From contig NC_084814.1 in NCBI RefSeq assembly GCF_963583255.1, forward strand, positions 20,910,262 to 20,974,261: a DNA stretch of 64,000 bases, in the 5' to 3' direction. Positions within the stretch are counted from its first letter, which is position 1. The number at the start of each line of letters is the position of its first letter. Position numbers and translations under genes: made by a program. Positions 46,257 to 59,774 of the stretch are shown here, in pieces. A model generated the notes under the pieces. The model was not told the DNA's origin, made no database searches, and was given only the letters and a program-made list of their open reading frames with translations. The stretch comes from Pyrus communis. Lineage: Eukaryota > Streptophyta > Magnoliopsida > Rosales > Rosaceae.

Positions 46257-46858
46257 GAAACCGAGCAGATGACGAAAATGCGGCCCCTCCATAGAATGCG
46301 TGCCACCTCTCCTCTCATCTGCCGAAGGAGCCTCGGAACTAAGTACCTGCACACACAACACAACAACAGAAGCTCAGAACTCAAGAAAAATCGCAGCAAC
46401 AAATAAATTTCGATAAAAATCATGAAATTTGCCAAATTCATTAGCTCACCTGCTCTCTGTATTGCTCGTCAATAGCACCTGAAGTTCCAAATTTCACATC
46501 ATTCAACTTCCAAAAAATCGTTCTTTCACCAAACAGGCGTTTCAGGAACTCGGGTGGAAGTTGGAAAGTTACCGGAGAGAAGAGAGGCGTCGAGAGGGAA
46601 GAGAAGAACAAGCGCGCAGATGACTTGGTATACGTGCTTTGCCTTCTTCACGGCCGCGATTTCTTCTCTTCTACTTCGCTTCGTGTTTTGGAGCCTTCTC
46701 CACGTTTGTTTGTTTCTCTCTGCATCAATCTGAAGCTTCTTGCAGCCGATTTTTTGTTCGCCGATACGTAGCGCCTGTTTTTCGGCGGGAAAAATAATCA
46801 GTTTCGGCAAGAGACCGTTCCGAAACTTCACGGCTGCGTTTGATTTCCAAAAATACAC
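46257..46858 (-). pseudogene. TEL2: TEL2-like gene, 5' exons, at the unit 2/3 junction
   Basis: Copy of 23085-23686: exon 3 from 46346 downward, exon 2 at 46450-46478, exon 1 from 46573 upward across the period boundary at 46644. Confidence 0.7.
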
Positions 46859-47375
46859 AAATTTTTTAGTTTTTATTATGTTAATTTTAATTTAAACTTT
46901 TGTTCCTATACCATTTGCAATTTAATGGGGAAAGTTTGCTGAAAGTAATTTTTATCGTTTTTTTGTTCTGTAGTTATCTTTTTTATTTAAGTATTTAGAT
47001 TTATTTTTAATTTATCTCGTTTAATAGTTTAAAATTTAAAATAAATATTATAAAAAACAAATTTTTGCAAACCGTCTCTGTAATAATTTATAATTTAAGC
47101 CAAATCAAGCATAAAAAATATATTTATTATCAAATATCCTTTCCTTTTTAATGTCATACCCAAAAGTTAAAAATAAAAATAGTTTCATTTTTTCTAGTAA
47201 TTTTTGGAGAATAATTTTGTTTAGCTAATTGACCAAAAAACCAGAAAGTCTGTTAAACCTCAACAAACCCGAGTTGAAGCATAGAAACATTCTTGTATTT
47301 AACTTGGTTGACAGTTCTTTTTAACTTCCCGCATCTATTGACCAGTTTATCTGATTGTAACTTTTTAATCTGCAG

Positions 47376-47550
47376 GAGGCCAGATTATTGCCTTGGACCT
47401 CACTTGAGACAAATGCTTTCTTATGGTTGTACAACACTAGATATTGGCGTTCAGAGTACGTATGAGGATGTGGCTCGGGACACCAATAGAGGACATACAG
47501 TTGCTGCAGTGGCTGATTGTTTTAGCTTGGCAAAGGATGCCGGTTTCAAG
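47376..47550 (+). pseudogene. ELP3: ELP3 single-exon fragment, unit 3
   Basis: As in units 1 and 2 but with one codon change (ACAACA for ACAAGA, so R to T in the CTxLDIG segment). Confidence 0.85.
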
Positions 47551-47632
47551 GTCAGCCTAGTACCCTATCTTAAAACTCGCTTACCGACATTGGGGAAAAA
47601 TTGCATTTTGGACCATTCTGGTAAGAGATTAA

Positions 47633-47849
47633 GGGCTCGTTTGGAAGTGCATTTAACATGACTGACTACGCTTTTTAGAAAATATTTTTAGATTTCAAAA
47701 GCACTTGAAATGTTTCCTGCAAGAAGCACGAGTTATGTGCTTCCTGGTGAAAGCACGTTTACTTGCATTTTTATTAAAGATTGATTCAAAAAAAGAAAAA
47801 ATTCACCAATAGTGTTTTCAACCATTTTAAAGGCACTTCCAAACGAGCT
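47633..47849. mobile_element. MITE in ELP3 fragment intron, unit 3
   Basis: Copy of 5113-5330 with several private substitutions. Confidence 0.6.
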
Positions 47850-48342
47850 ATAATCTTTTCATTAATACAATCTGTTAGCTTGGATTTTTTTTTTCAAATC
47901 ATGTTGTGCTCTCGCAATTTTTTTTTTTTTTTGCGAAATTTAGTTGGTTTTGGTGCTACCATTAATTTTCTCTAAGTTCAAGTAGAGGCATGTGTTTGTA
48001 TGGCCATAATTTTATGAATTGCAATATTTAAAGTCTTGAGGACTATTTATCCCACTTTGTCCCGTCCCGTCCCACGTATCAAACGGTACCTAAATGATGT
48101 GGCTAATTACATTTTGATTTTAATTCAAATTGGATTTGATTAATAATTATAATAAAAATTTATATAGTGGAATACATGTGACATTATTTAGTACATCAAT
48201 TTAGTGCATAAATTTAATGCATATAACATTGCCCAAATAATAATAATAATGATTGACCAATTTGTGTAAATATATTACTGTATAACAAAAAAACTATATT
48301 CATTAAAAACCTACAAACCTCAACATTCCTAAGCAACTTATT

Positions 48343-48519
48343 TTTAGTTTTTTGAAAAAACGATATTATCTACACTAAGAATGAAGAGAGGGGGGGGGGG
48401 TAAGCTAAGCCTCACAATGAGCTAGTAATAATATGGTTCAAATTTGTCTTTGGCAGAATCAAACCTAAGATCTCTCACTTATAAATGAAGAGGAGTACCA
48501 CTAGACCGTAGTATTAAAT
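48343..48519 (-). mobile_element. SINE-like repeat, unit 3
   Basis: Copy of 5825-6003; the G tract is interrupted by an A. Confidence 0.5.
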
Positions 48520-49699
48520 GGCAGGAACTTATGTACTTACTTAAGAATATTAACAAAGGGCGCATTCTAGAATTTAGAGGTTATCGTGTTCAATCCTACT
48601 CTCATAATGTCCTCATTAGTCATAAGATTGTATTATTTTAAATCTAAAGATTTAAAATATTTGACAACTTAATAGAGCAAAACCAACTTAAAATCCATGA
48701 ACTATTAGAAAAATCATTTTCTTGTTTTGCTTAAGTTGTCAAATATTTTAAGTTTTTGGATCTAAACTAATACAATTTTATAGTTAGTATCATTTGGTCC
48801 TCATATATCATCAAAATGAAGACCTTACGACAACATGACTCTATGGTGTTTCAAACAAGTTCAGTTGATAATGTTCTCACATGATTAACAACGAGCCCAT
48901 TCTAGAATTTATCGTCGGCCAACATGGTCGGTCGAGTATAAATGTTTAGAAGACCCTAAATTATATGTGCCTGGAGCTAGATAGACCCCTATTCGGAATG
49001 GACACAAGTACAAATGTTTGAGGGCCTTGGGGGTGAGATAATGACTTAAGTAATTTAGGTATGTTGTTACGTTTCATGCTAATAATACAACATCGATATG
49101 TTTAAGTTTTTCTGTACAAAACAATGTATCACTACAATAAAATGTCATAATAATAATATACTCATGTCATGTAAATTACTCTCGTGTATCATTAAGAGCA
49201 CACTAAACGGTGACACTACCAATTATTATTTTAAAAGAAAACTAATGAAAATGAATTGAAAACTTTGAATTTTAACGATAAGGATAAAATAAAGGGTAAA
49301 ACGAATAGTGACATGATTGACTTTTTAGTATAAAAATATGATTTTTCGTTAAAGTAAATAGTACCGAGAGTTTTTCGTTAAAGTTTTTTTTTTAAAACAC
49401 ATTAGAGTAGGATTAGAACTAAAACTCAGTAATTACTTAGTGTTGTCGTTAAATCTTGACCATTCGATCGATCTAAGGGCTGTAATCAAAATCCGTGAGA
49501 GAGACGGACGCAATCTCCAACCAGGACTATGAGTACTTGGCTTCGACATCCTATATATACAACAAGACACACCATTTACATGCATACATACATCATCGAC
49601 GTTAAAGTTTCAAACCCTAACGTTGGCTCTTTCCGTCTTGTCTCGTCGTCTGTTTTTGTTCCTTCCAGAAAGTGGAATCTGAAGAATCCGACGGTAACG

Positions 49700-50301
49700 A
49701 TGTCGATGATAGATAACTTGTTAAGGATGGAAGATAACTTGCAGGACTGGTTTATAACCAAACGCCAAGAGCTTCAGAAATCTGCGAGAGTCGCTATGGA
49801 AGCTTTGCTCTGGGAACCCAGAAGTTTCCGGAACGTTTTGAATTTGGCAATCAAATTTACCAAGGCAATCGTTTTGGTGCCCCTTTGTGTGCTGGCCATG
49901 TATGCTGTGATGCTGATTAGGGTGGGAATCGCTGGTTTGATCGGCGTCCCAGTGCTTTTTATTTTTTTCATCGTCGTTGTCGGTGTCCGTAAGTTACTGA
50001 CCATCGACTTCGACTTGCAAATTATTGGACTTTGATTTCTAATTGTTTGTTCGTTGCACACCAACTGTTTGTTTAAACGACTCAATGAGTTTTTTGTTTC
50101 GTTTCTTTTCTTGCAGGTTACGGTCGGGCACACTATCTGTTCTTCACAAGACGAAACCGCGCGGGGATCTCGTATGGCGACTTCCTTGACAAGTTCTGCG
50201 CGTGGTTGGCAAACAATCCTCTTCCACCTTTCGAATCATTTGGTGAATCCACTCCATATTGGGCACCGTTCATGTGGGGCTTCAAATTGGAAGAAGATTG
50301 A
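49700..50301 (+). CDS. Unknown 157-aa two-TM protein, two exons, unit 3
   Basis: Exons 49700-49988 and 50117-50301 with the same splice sites and TATA box (49552-49559). Against unit 1 there are five coding substitutions and four amino-acid changes: L to Q in the N-terminal helix, then A to L, G to C and V to A within 12 residues of exon 2. Confidence 0.7.
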
Positions 50302-51356
50302 GGAAGATCTCAGAGTTACTATGGCATGTATGTAGAGATTGTTAGATTGGATGACCATAAAATTAAAATTGCTGCTTCTGTTTATTTTTCTCTCTCTATT
50401 AATTTAATTTTTCTTTCTAAATAACTACGCCATTTATCGGAGAGCATATTGAACGACCTAGCATCGGTAAGAACGACTTGTGACATTACGATACAAAATA
50501 AAATAAAATAAAATAAAATATAAAAAAAAGAGCAGTTTGTGACAAAATATCTAGGATTATGGTTAAAGTATAGCATCTATGCATTATTCTTCATCACTTG
50601 GAAGTAATTTTTTTCAATTAATTACAGGAGCACGACTGTGATTGAAACTTTAACATAGATAATTGAACTATTAGAGTCCAAGAAAATTTATTTGGCAAGG
50701 ATTTCAAATTGCGTGGGTTAAAAGAGAGGCCATACCCTCACTTTTTGTTAGAATCAGACTCTATGTATGTTGTTCATCTCCTATGAACTCGTTCTATGAA
50801 AGTCCCCTTGTTTCTCAAAGTTGTTTACCGTAAATTGCCTATGATATAGTGCTCGCTTAAGCTTGCATTTTTAGCATAAATGTAAGGAGTGGAATTGTTT
50901 GGCCAATGATTTTGCTAATTATGGTTAGTCAATTTGGCTAAACTGTTTTGGAAACAATTTTCACACTCTTTTTCATTCTTTTGCGCTTTTTTATTTATTT
51001 TTCTAGCGGTTTGATTGAATAAGGTTAAAAAAAAAAAAGTCACAAACGAAGAGATAAGCAAGGAAAAGAAAGGGGAGTTTTAAAAATTATTTTTCGACTG
51101 GTAAATTCACACATTTTCAACTAATACTCCTTTTATAAAAAATTGAAAAAAAAATTCATTTTTTGTCAGAATATATATATATATATATATTTTTTAGTCA
51201 AAATTTAATATTTCACATCTCCATGGACTCTCATTTTTCTTAATTTTTTAACTCACTAATGCTATCGCTCTATTAAAAAAATGTTAGTTTTTTTGTTGCA
51301 ATTAATATTTCTTATTTGAACGGACGAAGATGGCCTTCAATTCAATTTTAAGGAGG

Positions 51357-51501
51357 ACTTGACTTGCATGGAACGAATACACCGTCATATGGCGTCATGT
51401 GCCAATAAAATAATACAAGGACATATGTTAGCTTTTTTCACATATCCTTGTGTTTATTGGCACGGGATACCACAATGGCACTAAAGCCATGCAATACAAG
51501 T
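51357..51501. repeat. 145-bp foldback element, unit 3
   Basis: Copy of 8859-9003. Confidence 0.7.
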
Positions 51502-52093
51502 TGTTTTCACTTAATCAACATTTACAATAGAACCTCTATCAATTTAGCAAATATTAAATAATCGATAAGATAATACCAATTTAATTTTAAGGTTAGGGAT
51601 GATTTTCCGTCCGGTCGGATCGGAAACAAGTAACCAATGCCAATCCGAAAAAGTTTCGGAACAAATATTAGTTCCAAATTAGGAATTTTGTATTTTTCGG
51701 AATTTATCGAAATTTCGGAATTGATTTTATCTCAAAAATTTTGGAATATAATTTGAATTTCCTACATTTTGTAAGACTTTGAAATTTTTTGAACTTTTAT
51801 GTATCTTCTGTTCAATATTTTTTAGAATTTTTTTTTTTGCAACATTTTGTATAAAATTATAATAGATAAAATAAAGAGTGATTTTGTATAAAATCAATAC
51901 AAAGTTACCACATTGACAATAGATCATCAATATTTATGTCAATTATAAATAGGTCAATCATGTATTGTGACACTTAAATGCATTTAAAATAAACAAAAAT
52001 TACATAATCTACCACTACAGCTGGCACCCACTTTAACTAGCACCATCTTTCTCATATTTTTTTATATTTTGGAATAGGTTAATACGGATCAAA

Positions 52094-52483
52094 CATTGCA
52101 ATGTAGTGTCTGTTTCCTAATTCAGGTTTTTACATTTGGATTCAGATGCTATGTTGCAGTGTCCATTTCATAGTTTTGTTTGTTTCCATCAATCACATGC
52201 CTCATACGTGCCCGTTTTTACTTTAGATTCAGACACTGTAATGCAATGTCTGTTTCCTAGTATTGTTTTTATTTTTCGATTCAGACACTACGTTGAAATG
52301 TTCGTTTCCTGGTTCTATTTTTTTTTCATCACTCACATGCCCTTTATGCTTAACACCTCACGTGACTATTGATTTTTACATTTGGATTCAGACACTGCAA
52401 CGCAATGTCTGTTTCCTGATCTCTATTTTTAACATTTGGATTCAGAGACTGCACCGCAGTGTCCGTTTCCTAGTTTTCAATTG
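52094..52483. repeat. Degenerate minisatellite, unit 3
   Basis: Copy of 9596-9985. Confidence 0.6.
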
Positions 52484-53015
52484 TTGATCATAGAAGTCTG
52501 TGTTTTCTCGTTTGAATTGCTGACCACAATGTCCCTTTTTTTATTTCGCATTGTAGACATGTAAATGGTGGTGGGAAAAACACGAACGTATAAGGAAACA
52601 ATTTTGTGAAATGGGAGAAATAAAATCCAAACAATTTCAATTGCTTAATTGGCAATCGAAATTGACAAGCTCCAAGAATTTGCGAAACTATTTCCTCTCT
52701 GGTACATCAACTCGACTACAAAAAAAATGCTTTTAATCCTACTCAAGTTTCATTTTTGGTATCTAAATGTTTTCCTGATTTAATGAATTCTTCCTTCAAA
52801 CATTGAGTTTTTAATATCATCACTCCATTGTGCTTTACAGATGTAAAGGCCTTAAGAAGTTACAAAATTTCACAACCTTTCACAAATGAGAAAGCACCTG
52901 TCTTTGATCTCCGCAAGTCCCAACTAAACACCGGCAGTCGAACCATTGAGAATCGACGTCATCGATTCCCAATTCTGCTAAGTCCAATTCGATTTCAAAA
53001 GCAGAGGAGAGAGAG

Positions 53016-53219
53016 ATGGCGACGAGTCCGACGATACTAAAGGCAGGGCTGGTGATAGCTGGGATGTGCATAGGCAGTTACATAGTGGGCCCACCTCTAT
53101 ACTGGCACATCATGGAGGGCTTAGTCGCCGTCTCCCACTTTTCTTCTTCCTCCTCTTTCGCTTGCCCTTCCTGCACTGGCGATTGCTTTTATCACCCTCT
53201 CCTCCATCCCTATTGGTAA
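53016..53219 (+). pseudogene. DUF1068-family first exon, unit 3
   Basis: As in unit 2 (MATSPTILK), with H to Y near the end. Same lost frame at the old donor. Confidence 0.7.
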
Positions 53220-53556
53220 TGACATAAAAGCACATGTGACATTCATCATTGACCTGTCTCTAATTAATAAAAATATATCATTGATTAAGTTCAAAACAAA
53301 AATATGTCATTGATATATAATTAAATATTGTAAAGTTTTTATCAAATTTTTACTAAATTAGCTTAAAATAAAATAGTATGTATGGTTATACTGTTAAGAA
53401 TCAATAATCATCTTATTAAATTATAGGGTTAATCTCATTTTACTACCCTAAAATTTCTTGGTTTTCAACATTTGGCACATGAAGTTTTTTTCATCCCAGA
53501 GTGGTACATAAAGTTATAATTTTGGGACACTTTCATACATCCGTTAAGGTTGTTGT

Positions 53557-53750
53557 TGACACACCCTGACCAAAATCAAGGCGTGCTGGCCAGACCCACT
53601 CATCGCGCACTCATGTACTTAAACACTTTTAGGTTTTAATTTATTCACATTTTATACACTGTCACACTTTATAGCTTCGTCACATTCCTGGTGTCGGCCA
53701 GCACAGCTCGATTCGGGGTCCTAGTCGACATTCCGGTTTGGGATGTGTCA
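53557..53750. mobile_element. 194-bp solo LTR in MULE TIR, unit 3
   Basis: Same ends and GTTGT duplication as in unit 1. Confidence 0.8.
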
Positions 53751-55156
53751 GTTGTTAACTGATAACGTGGCATACACGTGAATAATGACTGGGCGTCACA
53801 TGGATATTAAAAATTAAAACAAGTATAATTAAATAATAAAAACTAAAAAAATTTAAAAAAAATTAAAAATTTTGGGCGTATGCACCCACCCTTCTCCTTC
53901 ACCCCTTCCGACCCCCATCATTTTTCTTCTCTGCACCCACCCTTCTCCCTCATCCCTTTCGACCCCCATCCCTTTTCTCTTCTGCACCCACCCTTCCTCG
54001 TCCTTTTTGGACTCTACCCGCGCCATTTCTTTCTCTCACTCCCTCCCACATCTCTCTCCATCAATGGCCTCCCTCTTCGACGTTACTGTCGTTGGAGGTA
54101 GCATAGCCCGTAACACTACTCCTAGTAGAGGGCGAAGATGGTACCGTTGTTTTTATTTTTTATTTTTTGCTCCCAAAATTTTGTTTTCAGTTTTGTTTGA
54201 AAGAGGCAACGACAATTCAAACACAGAAAGAGACTCAGAGACTCAGAGAAAGAGAGAGAGTGTGTGTGACAGAGAGTTTTGGCGACTGGAACGCTGTTCA
54301 GAAACCTCCGAAACTCTCATTTTCTTTTGGATTTAGGATTTCGGATTTCATTTTCTCCTCCTTTTTAAATTCAAAATCTTAAACATTTCTCCCCAAAATT
54401 CCAGCTCGGAATTTCAAGCAAGCGCCTTGAATCGTGCAATTTAGGGTTTTTGTTGGTTCTCGATTCACCAGTAAGCTTTTTTATCCCAGCCAGCTCAATT
54501 CGGTAATTAAAGTTTCATTCTTCATTAATTTTCGAATTTTTTTCAATTAAAATTTTCATTTTTCGCATGTTTTGTGAGAAAATTGGATTGCCCAATAAAT
54601 TTGAATTCTCAGAATTTGCCCCTTTATGTGAATTTGTTGAATTGGGTTTGCTTAATTTGATTGGAAAATTGTGTGGAAAGAAAAAAAGTAAAAGATGTCA
54701 AATTTGGAAGGTGGGAAGAAGAGGGGCGGAGATTCCGGTAATCGAAAATTTTGGAGGTGATCTTGATGTCGGCGAAGCTCACGCAGTGGGAGCGCTTCTG
54801 CTTGATTCTTAGGGCTATTGTTTCCGGTTTGGTCTCGGAGTTGCAGGGCTCATTAGGGTCGTCAGAGGCCATTGGAAATGGAAGAATCGGAGAAGGGAAT
54901 TGGGGAGATTAGGGTTTACAGTTTGAATTAGGACGGAGCAGTGTGCTGTGTGTCAGAGAGATGTGGGAGGGAAAGAGAGAAATGGAGTGGGTGGAGTCGA
55001 AAAGGGAGGGGGAAGGGTGGGTGCATGGGGGATAAGGGAGGGGGGGTCGGAAGGGGTGAGGGAGAAGGGTAGGTGCAGACGCCCAAATTTTTATTTTATT
55101 TTAATTTTTTTAGTTTTTATTATTTTATTAATTTATTTTCCTTTTTAATATCCACG

Positions 55157-55476
55157 TGTTGTTAGATCCCATATCGTCCAAGGAAGAGGATCCTCTATAC
55201 CTTATATGTACATGCCCACCTCCATATAGCGCGAGGCCTTTTGGGAGCTCACTGGCTTCGGGTTCTATCGGAACTCCGAAGTTAAGCAAGTTCGCGCGAG
55301 AGCAATTTCAGGATGGGTGACCCAGTGGGAAGTTCTCGTCTGAGTTCCCAGAAACAAAACCGTGAGGGCGTGGTCAGGGCCCAAAACGGATAATATCGTG
55401 CTATGTTGGAGTCGAGCCCGAGATGTGGTGGAGCCTGGATTAGGATGTGTGGTGGAGCCTGGATTAGGATGTGACA
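55157..55476 (+). mobile_element. Cassandra-type solo LTR, unit 3
   Basis: 5S-like segment present; CACGTG flanks at 55153-55158 and 55475-55480; two 24-bp repeats. Confidence 0.85.
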
Positions 55477-56567
55477 CGTGATGCTTAATCATTGTCCACG
55501 TGGATGACACGTCATCAGTTAAAGGAAAACTTAACAGCAACCTTAACAGATGTATGAAAGTGTCCCAAAATTATAACTTTATGTACCACTCTGGAATGAA
55601 AAAACCTTCATGTACCAAATGTTGAAAACCAAAAAACTTTAGGATAGTAAACTGAGATTAACTCTAGATTATAAGTACTATGTATCAAAAAGTTATTCAT
55701 TTATTTATCTTATATATAAAGCCAATGGCCCAATAAAGTGTTTTTTGGTGTTACAAGCTTCACCAAAAATAATTAGACAGAAATGTTCCTCAAACAAAAA
55801 ACTTCAAAAACAAACCAAATAATGCATCAAATGTGGCAGGGGTATTTTTGTCATTTTAATAGTGTTGTTTAATGATTAATTTTTTTGTACAGGTTTTTTT
55901 TAATAATTAGTACCTCACAATAAGCTAGCAATAATGTAATTCAATCAGTTGTTTATTAAATATTATTTTCTCTATTTTTAAACACGTTCAAAACATCTTA
56001 AAAGACATGTAATGCTGGCTATAAAAAATGTCTTCCGGACGTGGATAATAATGTAATTAAATTATTTGTCAAATGATTTTTTTTTTTTTAACAAACGATA
56101 TTATCTAGACTAAGGGAGAGGGGGGTGGATTTAGCCTCACAATGAGCTAGCAATAATGTAATTCAATTAGTTGTTTATTAAATATTATTTTCTCTATTCT
56201 TAATGTAAATTCAATAGAGACTGATTTTATTACGTGGCTTCAGCTGCTTTAATTAGTTTATAAGGGGTTTCTTCATGATCTAAGATTATTCGTTTGCTTC
56301 AAATATTTGACTTTCTTTTTGTCAATTTACGCATATAAAATACATTTAAAACGTGTAAGTCGCGCATAGCATGCGGTGATTCAAAAAATGCCTTCTGCAC
56401 AAGCATGAGCGCGTGCATGAAGGTTAGTACGTTATATGAGAATGAGACCTATATAAATATTTTATAATATATTATCTTACAAATTTAGCCAACTTTTAAA
56501 TTAGCACGTTATAAACCGGCCAAGAATATTTAATGGATTTATCGGGAATTTTGAAAATAACCGCCTC

Positions 56568-59500
56568 GTGCCCCATGCACGGCCAGCAGCTCGAATGATC
56601 GCGGCTCTGCCTGAGTCAGACCGCGGGGCTCTTCTCCCCAAGCTCCGGGCCAAGCGAACTGCCGTCGGAGCCGTGGAGTCGAAGCCTCACCGGCCGGTGC
56701 CCCCACATCGCCACCACCGCGAATATTTTCGTGTACAGCACTCAGTCTTACATTGGATAGAGTCTACTAGCATGCGCGCGCAATTCGGGATAGCTACGGC
56801 TTTGGTTAGTTCTTTGGCGCATTTTATCGAACTTTTTTTGTAGGCAATTGAAGTTTTATGTTATTCTTGGTTCGTTTCGAAGTTGAAAGTTTTCGGCTTG
56901 ATTAATTTGACTGTATGAAAGTGAGAGCTCTGTAATTAAGATATTATTTTTGAAGAAACATGGTGTTTTAATATAGAATTAGTGGAGTTAATTTGGTTGT
57001 TAATTGTCTGGTTTTGCGTTTTTAGATACAACGCATATGAACGGAAGAGATTGGGTCATAATATTGTAGACAAGGTTGTGACTGTTTCTGTATTTCCAAC
57101 TTCGGATATGCAGTAATATGCATAGTTGTTGCCTTCTTTCGGATATGCTGTAATATGCATAGTCGTTGCCCACAGATTACCGTGATTACAATCTTAGAAA
57201 TCTGCACGTTGCCCGCGGATTACCATGATTACTTTATTAGGAATCTGCACGATGCGTTATTTGGCCACTGTGGAAGAGGCTGTTGCCTACTATGTGCACG
57301 GTGCTGCTAAATGTATTGGAATGACCGTTAAAAACGTGAGTTTTTAGTTTCATTTTTGAAGATCTTAGTACCCATCTTTGCAGTCATGTATATAAATTGG
57401 TTTACACTTCACTAAATTTTAACTTCAGAATCAATAGCGGAGTTAGCTAGAAACTTTTTACCGGGTGGGCTAGCTCAAAATTTTAAATCTTTATAAATAA
57501 AGAAACTTGATACCTTATTTTTCATAGTATCAGCTAGCTTAAAAAATTCACAAGGTGAGCCAAACAATTTTGTAATTAAACAAATACGTGTTAAAATTAA
57601 ACAAATCCAAACTTGTACACGTACAAGAAGCGATGAGAAAAATAATGTAAGAAAAAGAGATGGTTTGCAAACTGTATTATATAATTTTATATAGTTAAAC
57701 CTAAAGAATTCGAATTAGTGACTAAATATTTGATGGGCTACATTCGAAAATCAATCAAAATTACATGTAAAATTTTATTTTTCACCGCAAGCTACAGCCC
57801 AGGGCAGCCCTTAACTTGGCTCCGCCAGTGTTCAGAATATGTTGTGCTCTCCCTTAACTCAGCTCGAACATTTTATGGAACTCTAGTTGGTTTTGGTTTT
57901 ACCAATCATCTTCTCTAAGTTCAGACGAGGCTTTGTATGGCAATAATTTTTATGCAAAGCCGATTATACCTAGTACTTTCTGGACTATTTACAATATGCA
58001 TTTTGCAGTGTGTGCTAGTCGTTCATGTTGATTTACTATTTTTTTTTTCCACCCTAATGATTTTAAGCATTTCCTCTTGGTTGTCAGACGCATGATGCCT
58101 AATCTTCCAAATGAAGGGTTAGGGTGAGACATAGGTAGTATCCCGGGAGTTTGAGAGCCCCTCGTTCAGAGCAGATGGGCTTAAAATTTATCCAACACTC
58201 GTGATCCGTGGAACTGGACTCTGTGAGCTTTGGGAACCGGCAGGTATGTTTGTATTGTTGATTCCCTTCTTTTCAGCGATGTTGGTGGTAGTTTATTATC
58301 TCCATATTCAGGCATAGAAATTACCCACCTGAGCAACTTGTGGACATTTTGGCACAGATCCTAGCCATGGTGCCCCCTTGGACACGTGTTTACAGAGTTC
58401 AGCGAGACATTCCAATGCCTATAGTAACTTCTGGGGTTGAGAAAGGAAATCTTTGGGAGTTACCTTTGGCTCGGATGGAAGACTTGGGCCTAACCCTAGA
58501 ATAAAACATTACCGAACATTCTTGATGGTTCTAGGACAAACATCACAAAATTAGGCCGGAACAAGTGGAGCTTGTTCATTGTGATTATAAGGCATGTGAA
58601 GGATGAGAAACATTTCTTTCATATGAAGATACTCGCCACGTATTCCTTTATATATATATGTGTGAGAGAGTGCTTCTTCACATGAAATCATCATTCTATT
58701 CTTCTTATGTGCAAATGTGTTGCGCTGATAAAAGATGAATACTTGGGGAGATGATGATTGTAACATTGAGTAGAATATCTAATTTTCGCTTCAGCATATA
58801 GATGAACTTAGGATCTCACCGTTCCAGAACTTGCTGTTTCTCTGATTTGCATATTGATTTGTGACAGAATCTTATGGCTTGCGTTTTCTCTCATGAGCAG
58901 GTTGTGTATACTGATACTTAAGAGGATTTTGTTTTTATTCTATCATTAAACAGGATATTCTCATTGGGTTGCTGCAATTTAGGACATACATCCAAAACCA
59001 GACCAAGTGGAGCTTGTGCGGCAAATGAAGGATGGGAAACATTTCTTTCGTATGAAGAAACTCGCCAGGTATTCCTTCTATATATGTGATAGAGTGCTTC
59101 TTCACACGAAATGATCATTCTGTTCTTGTCATGTGAAATTTGCGTGTGTCGGATTTGCTTAGTAATTTGTGCACACGTTCTTATGGCTTGAGTTTTTCCA
59201 GGTGAGCAGGTTGTGTAACATGATTTTGTTATTATTCTTTTCGTAAACAGGATTCTCTCGTTGGGTTGCTACGATTAAGAAAGTGAGGCCAGAATACTAC
59301 TTGTCCCAAATGCTTGGCGGGAATACTACTTGTCCCAGATCAATGAGTAGTGCTCTGGTGTTCGTGAGCTCCATGTTTATGGGACTGCTGTTCCAGTTCA
59401 TGGGTGAATTCTGACAAGCTGCAACACCAGGTAATGTAGCTTCTACATCAACTGTTTTATGTTACCGTTAGTGTTGAGATTAATTTATTGGGTGATAATG

Positions 59501-59587
59501 TACTCTGATTGATTCAAACAGGATTATGGTACCCTGGAGGAGTCCGAGCGGATTGCTAGCAAGGAGCATCGATAGAAAAAGATTGCC
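56568..59587 (+). pseudogene. ELP3: ELP3 pseudogene with introns, unit 3
   Basis: Same exons, missing RPDYC exon, lost radical-SAM cysteines and internal duplications as unit 1, without the copia insertion. The copia target GCCAC is single here (58635-58639), confirming the empty site. Confidence 0.9.
57432..57830. mobile_element. hAT-like element in ELP3 intron, unit 3
   Basis: Same TIRs and TTCAGAAT duplication; shares the GCTA insertion with unit 2. Confidence 0.8.
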
Positions 59588-59774
59588 TGAGCTTGAAGGG
59601 AAACAATCCAAAAAAAGACTAGTTTATACTTTATACAACAAATGACTAAGACTTTATTGTTAGCACATTGAATTGGACGACGTCCAAAGAAGACAAATTT
59701 TCAACAGCAAACTTGAACCAGAAGAACCTCTTAATGAATCTATCTAGCTATTTTTCTTATTACTTTTTTATTCT

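Larger units (their letters stand above)
23473..46644. repeat. Tandem array unit 2 (23,172 bp)
   Basis: Same content as unit 1 plus a 4,935-bp copia insertion (34381-39315) and minus a 1,104-bp segment at 26590/26591. Variants match unit 1 from 23473 to ~25610, unit 3 from ~26400 to ~41045, and unit 1 again from ~41290. Confidence 0.95.
53426..55664. mobile_element. MULE-like element, unit 3 (2,239 bp)
   Basis: Flanked by TAAATTATA (53417-53425) and TAGATTATA (55665-55673). Same contents as in units 1 and 2. Confidence 0.8.
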
